DNA from: Ectopseudomonas mendocina
Lineage (GTDB): Bacteria; Pseudomonadota; Gammaproteobacteria; Pseudomonadales; Pseudomonadaceae
NCBI RefSeq assembly: GCF_008041835.1
Contig: NZ_VRYE01000081.1
Coordinates: 1-36,629 of the forward strand
Direction of reading: 5' to 3'
DNA length: 36,629 nt
Each line of letters begins with the position of its first letter. Positions within the stretch are counted from its first letter, which is position 1. The notes beneath the pieces were generated by a model. The model was not told where the DNA came from, searched no databases, and was given only the letters and a program-made list of their open reading frames with translations. Shown in pieces: positions 24,059-32,679 of the stretch. A program made the position numbers and the translations under genes.

Positions 24059-25534
24059 TCAGAGCAACCCCGCCACCAGGCGCCCGAGTACTTCCATGGC
24101 CTGTTCGCTGCGTGGGCTCCATGGGTGGCCGTAGTTCAACCGTGCGCAGTGGCGAAAGCCCTGGCTGGCGGAGAAGATCGGCCCCGGCGCCAGGCTGATG
24201 CCCTGGGCCAACGCCAGGCGCAGCAGTTGTAGCGAGTCCAGGCGCTCGAGGAATTCGAACCAGAGGAAGTAGCCGCCCGAAGGCCTTGTGACCCGCGTGC
24301 TGGCGGGAAAGTGTCGGGCGGCAGAGGCGAGCATCGCGCTCTGTTGCATTTCCAGGGCGTGGCGCAGTTTGCGCAGGTGGCGGTCGTAGCCGCCGTGCTG
24401 CAGGTAATCGGCCAGCGCTGCCTGGGCTGGCACCGACGGCGAGATGGTGGTCATCAGCTTCAGTCGGGCGATCTGCTCGGCATAGCGCCCGCCGGCCACC
24501 CAGCCGATGCGATAACCCGGGGCCAGGCTCTTGGAGAAGGAGCTGCAATGCATCACCAGCCCCTCACGGTCAAAGCTCTTCACCGGCTTGGGTGGGTGGC
24601 TGCCGAAGTACAGCTCGGCGTACACGTCGTCTTCGATCAACGGCACCTGATGTTCGACCAGCAGGTCGTACAGCGCCTGCTTCTTGGTCTCGCTCATGCT
24701 GGCGCCGAGCGGGTTCTGCAGGCTGCTCATGAACCAGCAGGCCTTGATCGGCAGTTGCTTCAGACTCGCCGACAGGGCGCCCAGGTCGATGCCCTCGCGC
24801 GGGTGCACGGGGATTTCCACCGCCTTGAGCTGCAAGCGCTCCAGCACCTGCAGGCAGGCGTAGAAGGTGGGGGACTCGATGGCCACCAGGTCGCCCGGCT
24901 GGGTCACGCACTGCAGGCAGAGGTTGAGCGCCTCCATGGCGCCGTTGCTGATCACCAGTTCCTCCATCGGCAGCATCACGCCGCTGACCATGTAGCGCAG
25001 GGCAATCTGCCGGCGTAGGTCGGCGTTACCGGCGGTCATGTCGGCGATGATCTCGTGCGGCGAGAGCATACGCAGCGCGTGCGCCATGCTCTTGGCCAGA
25101 CGCGGTAGCGGGAACAGGTCGGGGCTGGGGAACGCCGAGCCGAAGGGCACGGTATGCGGGTCCTTCAGCGAGGCGAGTACCGAGAACACCAGCTCGCTGA
25201 CGTCGACCTCGGTGGTTTGCGCCGCGTGGGCGGTCAGTTCCGGTTCGTGCAGCGGGCGTTTGGCGTGTTCGCGGACGAAGTACCCGGAACGGGCGCGGGC
25301 CTGGATCAGGCCACGATCCTCCAGCAGGTAGTAGGCCTGGAACACGGTGGACGGGCTGACGCCGTAGGTGCGGCTGGCATGGCGCACCGAGGGCACTTTC
25401 TCACCGGGGCCGAGCACGCCGGTACGGATCAGCTCGGCGATCTCGTCGGCAAATTTTTCGTAGCGTTTCATCCTGTCCTGGTTCACCGCCGCAAAGGGTA
25501 CGGGCGAATACTTTACGGGGTGAGCGGCAGACAT
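24059..25534 (-). CDS. MocR-type transcriptional regulator (GntR HTH + aminotransferase domain)
   Basis: The 491-residue protein joins an N-terminal GntR winged helix (about 22-90: FADEIAELIRTGVLGPGEKVPS, GVSPSTVFQAYYLLEDRGLI) to a class I aminotransferase-fold domain (about 125-485). The PLP lysine is in HCSSFSKSLAPGYRIGW (K335), and EDDVYAELYF and NPLGA supply cofactor contacts. MocR proteins usually regulate one neighbouring gene after binding PLP or an amine. No obvious enzyme target is adjacent: the porin is convergent and ccoG is upstream in the same direction. The ATG at 25534 follows GAGG; a shorter start at 25471 (MKRYEKFADE) is possible. Confidence 0.93.
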   Translation of the reverse strand: MSAAHPVKYSPVPFAAVNQDRMKRYEKFADEIAELIRTGVLGPGEKVPSVRHASRTYGVSPSTVFQAYYLLEDRGLIQARARSGYFVREHAKRPLHEPELTAHAAQTTEVDVSELVFSVLASLKDPHTVPFGSAFPSPDLFPLPRLAKSMAHALRMLSPHEIIADMTAGNADLRRQIALRYMVSGVMLPMEELVISNGAMEALNLCLQCVTQPGDLVAIESPTFYACLQVLERLQLKAVEIPVHPREGIDLGALSASLKQLPIKACWFMSSLQNPLGASMSETKKQALYDLLVEHQVPLIEDDVYAELYFGSHPPKPVKSFDREGLVMHCSSFSKSLAPGYRIGWVAGGRYAEQIARLKLMTTISPSVPAQAALADYLQHGGYDRHLRKLRHALEMQQSAMLASAARHFPASTRVTRPSGGYFLWFEFLERLDSLQLLRLALAQGISLAPGPIFSASQGFRHCARLNYGHPWSPRSEQAMEVLGRLVAGLL

Positions 25535-25574
25535 GGCAGTGCCTCGTGAATTGTTCAGGGGGGACCTGACTCAT

Positions 25575-25633
25575 GTAGCCCGGATGAAATCCGGGGAAGG
25601 ATTTCGAACCGCCCCGGATTGCATCCGGGCTAC
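25575..25633. repeat. extragenic palindrome upstream of the MocR-type gene
   Basis: GTAGCCCGGATGAAATCCGG... and ...GGATTGCATCCGGGCTAC form a long hairpin. It is the same element and orientation as 22582-22642, so the porin and MocR-type genes lie between two direct copies. Confidence 0.8.
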
Positions 25634-25648
25634 TACGCCAGTGGCCCA

Positions 25649-25708
25649 TTCGCCGCGGGGCGGGGCTCCTACACGGATATCTGTAGGAGCCCCCGCCTCG
25701 GGGCGAAA
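25649..25708. repeat. pair of inverted REP-like palindromes
   Basis: TTCGCCGCGGGGCGGGGCTC (from 25649) runs to CTCCTAC. GTAGGAGCCCCCGCCTCGGG (from 25683) then faces it, ten bases away. It is the same family as 5371-5445, with the two units here tail to tail. It lies immediately after the ccoG stop codon on the minus strand. Confidence 0.8.
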
Positions 25709-25710
25709 CG

Positions 25711-27123
25711 CTAGCGCAGCGGCGCGAGGAAGGTGCTCTTGGTGCTGACGCGGCTGCCCGCATCGGCCTGGTCGCGTACCTCGAAATGCAGGGTTTGCGG
25801 GCCGGCAGCGTTGTGCGTGGCCGTTAGCGCGACGCTGACCGGCAGATCACGAATCTCCCCCGGCGCCAGGTTCAGCGTGCGTGGGCCATGCAGCTCGAAG
25901 TCGCCGGGCTCGACCAGGCTGATGGCATAGCTGCGCGGCTGCTGGGTCTTGTTGATGATCTTCAGGCTGTAGATGTTCTCGATCTGGCCCAGGGCATTCT
26001 CGCGGAACAGGCCACGGTCGCGGGTCACGTCCAGCGAGATCAGCGGGCGTTCGGCCAGCGCCCAGGCGAAGGCGCCGATCATCACTGCGAGCATCGCCGC
26101 ATAGCCAACCAGACGCGGGCGCAGCCAGTGGGTCTTGCCGCCGGCCAGCTCGTTTTCCGAGCTGTAGCGCACCAGGCCGCGGGCATAGCCGAGCTTGTCC
26201 ATCACGCTGTCGCAGGCGTCGATGCAGGCGCCGCAGCCGATGCATTCCAGTTGCAGGCCATCGCGGATGTCGATCCCAGTGGGGCACACCTGTACGCACA
26301 TGGTGCAGTCGATGCAGTCGCCCAGGCCCTCGGCCTTGTAGTCGGCGTCCTTGCGGCGCGGGCCACGGGGTTCGCCACGGGCGGCGTCGTAGGAGATGAC
26401 CAGCGTATCGCTGTCGAACATCACACTCTGGAAGCGCGAGTAGGGGCACATGTCGCGGCACACCTTCTCGCGCAGCCAGCCGGCGTTGATATAGGTGGCG
26501 GCAGTGAAGAACAGCACCCAGAACGCAGTGGTGGCGCCGACTTCGAAGGTCGCCAGGTCCACCGTCAACTGGCGCACCGGGGTGAAGTAGCCGACGAAGG
26601 CCAACGCGGTGACCAGGCTCACCGCGAGCCAAAGGCCGTGCTTGGCGCCGCGCCGGGCCAGCTTCTGCAGTGACCAGGGCGCGGCATCGAGCTTGATGCG
26701 CTGGCCGCGGTCGCCTTCGGTGATCAGCTCGACGCGCATGAAGATCCAGGTCCACACGCTCTGCGGGCAGGCGTAGCCACACCATACCCGGCCGGCCAGC
26801 ACGGTGATGAAGAACAGGCCGAAGGCGGCGATGATCAGGATCGCCGAGAGCAGGATGAAATCCTGTGGCCAGAAGGTCGCGCCGAAGATATGGAACTGGC
26901 GATTCTCCAGGTCCCAAAGCACGGCCTGGCGGCCGTTCCAATCGATCCAGGCGGTGCCGAAGAACAGCAGAAACAGCAGGCCGGCACCGAGCAGGCGCAG
27001 GTTACGAAAGCGCCCGGTGAAGCTGCGTGTGTGGATCGGGCCGCCGGCCTGGGCCGGGGTCAGGCGAATGGGCTTGGCCGGGTCGTTGGTCTCGACGGCG
27101 CGCACGGGGATCAGATCGGTCAT
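25711..27123 (-). CDS. ccoG: cytochrome c oxidase accessory protein CcoG (FixG/RdxA)
   Basis: The 470-residue inner-membrane iron-sulphur protein has about five helices (first at about 42-60, then 86-112, 160-180, 195-215, 338-356). Two ferredoxin-type clusters follow the motifs CIDCTMCVQVCP and CIGCGACIDAC, and GRVWCGYACPQSVW carries another conserved cysteine pair. A C-terminal Ig-like domain follows (FixG_C, about 375-465). CcoG reduces copper for insertion into cbb3-type oxidases. It usually neighbours ccoNOQP, but here no oxidase genes are nearby, so it is an orphan or second copy. The gene is divergent from cysI. Confidence 0.94.
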   Translation of the reverse strand: MTDLIPVRAVETNDPAKPIRLTPAQAGGPIHTRSFTGRFRNLRLLGAGLLFLLFFGTAWIDWNGRQAVLWDLENRQFHIFGATFWPQDFILLSAILIIAAFGLFFITVLAGRVWCGYACPQSVWTWIFMRVELITEGDRGQRIKLDAAPWSLQKLARRGAKHGLWLAVSLVTALAFVGYFTPVRQLTVDLATFEVGATTAFWVLFFTAATYINAGWLREKVCRDMCPYSRFQSVMFDSDTLVISYDAARGEPRGPRRKDADYKAEGLGDCIDCTMCVQVCPTGIDIRDGLQLECIGCGACIDACDSVMDKLGYARGLVRYSSENELAGGKTHWLRPRLVGYAAMLAVMIGAFAWALAERPLISLDVTRDRGLFRENALGQIENIYSLKIINKTQQPRSYAISLVEPGDFELHGPRTLNLAPGEIRDLPVSVALTATHNAAGPQTLHFEVRDQADAGSRVSTKSTFLAPLR

Positions 27124-27465
27124 TTCGGTGCCCTCATCAGGCGTTTATTCAGGCTGGCGGCATGATCGGAGTGGGGCTGTTTACAAAACAGACTCAGGTT
27201 TTCGATAAAAAAGCGGATCAGATGATTGCGTCGAACGCAGGGAAAAGTGCCACGCAGGCCGCCAGGCCTCGCCATTGCTTACACCGGGAGCCTCTATGTT
27301 GAGCGGTGCAGATACTGCCCTGCGACATCGCGCCACGCCAATCAGTGCCTTGGGCAGGTCACTGGCGTATCCATCTGATCCGGTTTTTTAAGGCTTTTCT
27401 GGCGCTGTTTTCGGTGCACGCCTGGCAGGCATAGTCGACGCCCCGTGATCAGGAGGCCTGCCGGC
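27124..27465. other. 342-bp divergent intergenic region, ccoG / cysI
   Basis: It should contain both promoters. I see no convincing ANR (TTGAT-N4-ATCAA) or other named box. A frame from about 27162 (MIGVGLFTKQTQVFDKKAD...) runs about 46 codons to 27302. It has no ribosome-binding site or family match, so it is not called. Confidence 0.5.
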
Positions 27466-29129
<1,664 letters not shown>

Positions 29130-29133
<4 letters not shown>

Positions 29134-29648
29134 ACAATCTGATTCGCCTGTTCGAGGGCCAGGCCTGCATCGTCGACGACGATCCCTGGCAGCTCGATGT
29201 GGAGGCTGACGCACCATTGATCCTGCCGCTGGCGGCCTGGCGTGAGCGACAGCCTGTGGAGGTGCTGGAGGGTAGGACGGTTAGCGCCGACGGCCTGCTG
29301 TTGCAGGTGGACGACGAGCCAGAGGCGCTGCAGCCGTTTCTCGCCAGCCTGCCGCTGATCGCCATCGACTTCCCCAGCTTTCGCGATGGCCGTGGCTACA
29401 GCCAGGCCTACCTGCTGCGTACCCGCCTGGGCTGGCGCGGTGAGTTGCGTGCGGTGGGCGATGTGCTGCGCGACCAGTTGGCGCACATGCGCCAGTGCGG
29501 CTTCGATGCCTTCGCCGTGCGCGCCGACAAATCGCTGGAAGATGCACTCAAGGGCCTGCAAGGGCTCAGTGTGTTGTATGGTCGCTCGGTTATCGAGCCG
29601 CGTCCGCTGTTTCGTCGGGGGCGCCATAAGGAGGAGTCGAGATCATGA
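29130..29648 (+). CDS. DUF934 protein, probable sulfite-reduction partner
   Basis: This is a 172-residue cytoplasmic protein of the DUF934 family: ADAPLILPLAAW, DFPSFRDGRGYSQAYLLRTR, GELRAVGDVLRDQLAHMRQCGFDAF and a C-terminal basic tail (PRPLFRRGRH). The family almost always follows cysI in Pseudomonas and other proteobacteria and is often annotated as an oxidoreductase involved in sulfite reduction. No redox cofactor motif is visible, and the actual role is not known. The ATG overlaps the cysI stop (ATGA), implying coupled translation. Confidence 0.92.
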
Positions 29649-29998
29649 TGGTGCGTGGCCTGTTCTGGCTGGTATTGCTGCAGTTGTTCGGCGTGGCGCT
29701 CAATCACTGGCTGTTGCCGATGCTGCCAGCCTCGATCATTGGCCTGCTGCTGCTCTCGGTCTGGCTGATGTGGCGCGGCGCTGTGCCCGAGCCGCTGCAG
29801 CAGGCTGCCGGTGGTTTGCTGCCGTATCTGCCGCTGCTACTGGCCGTGCCGGCCTCGGGGATCATGACCAGCAGTGACCTGCTGCTCGGTGAGCTACCGG
29901 TGATCGCCACGGCGCTGGTGCTGTCGCTGCTGGTCACCGTGCCGTTCTGCGGCTGGCTGTTGCAGACGCTGATCCGCCGTCAGGAGCGCAAGGGATGA
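29645..29998 (+). CDS. lrgA: CidA/LrgA family holin-like membrane protein
   Basis: The 117-residue protein has four predicted helices. It carries the family features LPASIIGLLLLSVWL near the start, a central LLPYLPLLLAVPASGIMTSSDLL and a basic C-terminus (RRQERKG). LrgA/CidA proteins form small membrane oligomers that influence murein hydrolase export, programmed lysis or overflow metabolite (pyruvate) flux. The start codons ATG 29645 and 29648 are adjacent; AAGGAGGAG lies upstream. It overlaps both the DUF934 stop and the lrgB start, so it appears to belong to the cysI transcript. Confidence 0.9.
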   Translation: MMVRGLFWLVLLQLFGVALNHWLLPMLPASIIGLLLLSVWLMWRGAVPEPLQQAAGGLLPYLPLLLAVPASGIMTSSDLLLGELPVIATALVLSLLVTVPFCGWLLQTLIRRQERKG

Positions 29999-30678
29999 CG
30001 CTGCTGACTCATCATCCGCTATTCGCCATCGCCCTGACCCTGGCCGCTTTTCTGATCGCCGCCTGGCTCTATCGCCGCAGCGGCTGGCTGGTGCTGCAGC
30101 CGGTGCTGGTATCGGTGACGCTGATCGTCGCCACCTTGCTGCTGTGCGGCGTGGACTACGCCACCTACCGCGCTGGCGCCGAGCCCGTCGCCTGGCTGCT
30201 GGGGCCGGCCACCGTGGCGCTGGCGGTGCCGCTGCAGCACAACATCAAGCGCATCCGCCAGTTGTTCTGGCCGGTGCTGATCACCCTGACCGCCGGCGGC
30301 GTGCTGTCGGTGGCGTTGACCCTGGCCATCGGCTGGGCGCTGGGCGCCGACTGGAGCGTGGTGATGAGCCTGGCGCCGAAATTCGTGACCATGCCGATTG
30401 CCATGCCGGTGGCCGAGCAGATTGGCGGCGTGGCGTCGCTGGCGGCGGTGATGGTCATGCTCACCGGTGTGATCGGTACGGCCATGGGGCCGCTGCTGTT
30501 GCGTTGGGCGGGCGTCGACCACCCGGCGGCGCGTGGCCTGAGTTACGGCATCAACGCCCATGCCATCGGCACCGCCCATGCCTTGCAGGAAGGTGAGGAG
30601 TGCGGCGCCTTCGCCGCCCTGGCGATGAGCCTGCTGGGCATCGGCACTGCCTTGCTGCTGCCGCTACTGCTGGCCTGA
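29995..30678 (+). CDS. lrgB: LrgB family membrane protein
   Basis: The 227-residue partner of LrgA has about six to seven helices. The LrgB-family signatures are present: WLLGPATVALAVPLQHNIKR, LAPKFVTMPIAMPVAEQIGG, GPLLLRWAGVDHPAARGLSYG, and NAHAIGTAHALQEGEE near the C-terminus. LrgAB or CidAB pairs act together in lysis control or C3-acid transport. The ATG overlaps the lrgA stop by four bases. An 8-bp stem-loop follows 42 bases after its stop and may end the operon. Confidence 0.93.
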   Translation: MTLLTHHPLFAIALTLAAFLIAAWLYRRSGWLVLQPVLVSVTLIVATLLLCGVDYATYRAGAEPVAWLLGPATVALAVPLQHNIKRIRQLFWPVLITLTAGGVLSVALTLAIGWALGADWSVVMSLAPKFVTMPIAMPVAEQIGGVASLAAVMVMLTGVIGTAMGPLLLRWAGVDHPAARGLSYGINAHAIGTAHALQEGEECGAFAALAMSLLGIGTALLLPLLLA

Positions 30679-30720
30679 ATCGGGCGGGATTCCGCCATTT
30701 CCAAAGGGCTCTTCACGGGG

Positions 30721-30742
30721 TGCTGGCGAGTTCCCGCCAGCA
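30721..30742 (+). terminator. stem-loop after lrgB
   Basis: TGCTGGCG (30721-30728) pairs with CGCCAGCA (30735-30742) across six bases. There is no T-run, so termination would be weak or rho-aided. Confidence 0.4.
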
Positions 30743-30974
30743 TCGAGCCTGCTGTGTGGCAGAAAGCCGCATTTGACCTGCTGAATCCATTCAGCGGCAC
30801 GCATATTGCTCTAGCACGCGGCGTGATCGGAACACGCCCGCCAAGAGGCCTGGAACCCCCTTCCTTTCGCCCTGTCGCAGATCTGCGGCTATCGCTCATG
30901 TGCGGCTCAAACGGCCGCTGCCCGAAACCTTGCCTGCACGGCCCTTGTCGTCGTGCGACGAATAGGACTGTCCC

Positions 30975-32582
30975 ATGAAAAAAATCCTGCTGACGCTGCT
31001 TTGTCTCAGCGTGATCGGTTGCTCCAAGCCCCGCGAGCCCGAGAAAACCGTCGACGTGCTGCTGATTGGCGCTGGCGTGATGAGCGCCACCCTCGGCACC
31101 TACCTCCACGAGCTGCAGCCGGACTGGAGCATCGAAATCTACGAGCGCCTCGACAAGGTAGCCGCTGAAAGCTCAAATGGCTGGAACAATGCCGGCACCG
31201 GCCACTCGGCCTTCTGCGAGCTGAACTACACCCCGGAAACCGCCGACGGTGGCATCGATGTCAGCAAGGCCATCGCGATCAACGAATCGTTCGAGATCTC
31301 CAAGCAGTTCTGGGCCACCCAGATCGAGCGCGACGTGCTGAGCAAGCCCAAGAGCTTCATCAACATCACTCCGCACATGAGCTTCGTCTGGGGCGACGAC
31401 AACGTCGAGTACCTGCGCAAGCGCCACGCCGCCCTGCAGCACAGCAACCTGTTCCGCGGCATGGAGTTCACCGAGGACCACGCGCAGATCGCCCAATGGG
31501 TGCCGCTGATCATGCAAGGTCGTGATCCGCAGCAGAAGGTCGCCGCCACCCGCATGGCCATCGGCACCGACGTCAACTTCGGCGAGATCACCCGTCAATT
31601 GATCGACTCGCTGATCGGCAAGGAGCAGGCCAGCCTGCACCTGGAACACGAAGTTCGCGACCTGCAGCGCAACGATGACGGCACCTGGCGCGTGACCGTG
31701 GCCGACCTGGCCAAGGGCGGCGCCGAGCAGAGCATCAATGCACGCTTCGTGTTCATCGGCGCCGGTGGTGGCGCGCTCAAGCTGCTGCAGAAGTCCGGCA
31801 TCGAAGAAGCCAAGGGCTACGCCGGCTTCCCGGTTGGCGGTCAGTTCCTGATGACGCGTAACCAGGAGGTGGTTGCCCAGCACCTGGCCAAGGTCTACGG
31901 CAAGGCTTCGGTCGGCTCGCCGCCCATGTCCGTGCCGCATCTGGACACCCGCGTGATCGACGGCGAGAACGTGCTGCTGTTCGGCCCGTTCGCCACCTTC
32001 TCCACCAAGTTCCTCAAGAACGGCTCTCTGCTCGACATGTTCAGCAGCATGACCACCGACAACTTCATGCCGATGGTCAATGCCGGCATGGACAACTGGT
32101 CGCTGAGCACCTACCTGATGGGCCAGCTGATGCTCAGCCAGGAAGACCGCATGGCGTCGCTGCGTGAGTACTTCCCGGAGGCGCAGGACGCCGACTGGGA
32201 GCTGCTCACCGCCGGCCAGCGCGTGCAGATCATCAAGAAGGATGCCGAGAAGGGCGGCGTACTGCAGTTCGGTACCGAAGTGGTGACCGCTGCCGACGGC
32301 AGCATCAGCGCGCTGCTGGGCGCCTCGCCGGGTGCCTCCACTGCCGCGCCGATCATGCTGCACCTGATCGAGAAAGCCTTCGCTGACAAGGTCGCCACTC
32401 CTGAGTGGCAAGCGCGACTGAAGGAAATCATCCCGTCCTACGGGCAGAAGCTGAACGACGACCTGGCACTGACCAACGGTATTCGTCAGTGGAGCAGCGA
32501 GCGTCTCGAGCTGCAGCACATCGAAGTGGCGCCGGACGTGGAAATGGCCGCCGAGCCCGAGCCGGCTGCCGTGACCCTGTAA
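30975..32582 (+). CDS. mqo: malate:quinone oxidoreductase with lipoprotein-like leader
   Basis: This membrane-associated FAD enzyme oxidises malate to oxaloacetate and passes electrons to quinone in the TCA cycle. The 535 residues show the FAD-binding VDVLLIGAGVMSATLG (about 27-42), SSNGWNNAGTGHSAFCELNYTP, the ISKQFW segment, GAGGGAL, PVGGQFL and the C-terminal LGASPGASTA block. The first 16 residues (MKKILLTLLCLSVIGC) look like a lipoprotein signal with lipobox VIGC, followed by SKPREPEKT; this is unusual, since many Mqo proteins begin directly at the FAD motif. A Glu/Pro-rich tail ends the protein. AGGA precedes the ATG. It is transcribed alone and ends in a strong terminator. Confidence 0.94.
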   Translation: MKKILLTLLCLSVIGCSKPREPEKTVDVLLIGAGVMSATLGTYLHELQPDWSIEIYERLDKVAAESSNGWNNAGTGHSAFCELNYTPETADGGIDVSKAIAINESFEISKQFWATQIERDVLSKPKSFINITPHMSFVWGDDNVEYLRKRHAALQHSNLFRGMEFTEDHAQIAQWVPLIMQGRDPQQKVAATRMAIGTDVNFGEITRQLIDSLIGKEQASLHLEHEVRDLQRNDDGTWRVTVADLAKGGAEQSINARFVFIGAGGGALKLLQKSGIEEAKGYAGFPVGGQFLMTRNQEVVAQHLAKVYGKASVGSPPMSVPHLDTRVIDGENVLLFGPFATFSTKFLKNGSLLDMFSSMTTDNFMPMVNAGMDNWSLSTYLMGQLMLSQEDRMASLREYFPEAQDADWELLTAGQRVQIIKKDAEKGGVLQFGTEVVTAADGSISALLGASPGASTAAPIMLHLIEKAFADKVATPEWQARLKEIIPSYGQKLNDDLALTNGIRQWSSERLELQHIEVAPDVEMAAEPEPAAVTL

Positions 32583-32600
32583 GGCTGAGCCGCGTTAGAG

Positions 32601-32636
32601 AAACCCGCCCTGCGTGATGCGCACGGCGGGTTTTTT
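32601..32636 (+). terminator. rho-independent terminator of mqo
   Basis: AAACCCGCC (32601-32609) pairs with GGCGGGTTT (32625-32633), with an inner TGCG/CGCA stem. Six T residues (32631-32636) follow, starting inside the right arm. It lies 18 bases after the stop codon. Confidence 0.92.
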
Positions 32637-32679
32637 CATCTGGCTGCATCATCCATGTGCAACACCTCTCGTCCGGCAA

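Noticed and set aside
19374..25708. Clustered repeats considered as a CRISPR array
   Set aside because: The repeats are palindromes of several unrelated types at irregular spacing, with genes between them and no cas genes.
27162..27302. Small 46-codon frame upstream of cysI
   Set aside because: No ribosome-binding site and no family resemblance. The C-terminal half is Arg/Pro/His-rich as in random high-GC frames.
30543..31109. 188-codon minus-strand frame between lrgB and mqo
   Set aside because: It overlaps both genes antisense, and the product shows no domain.
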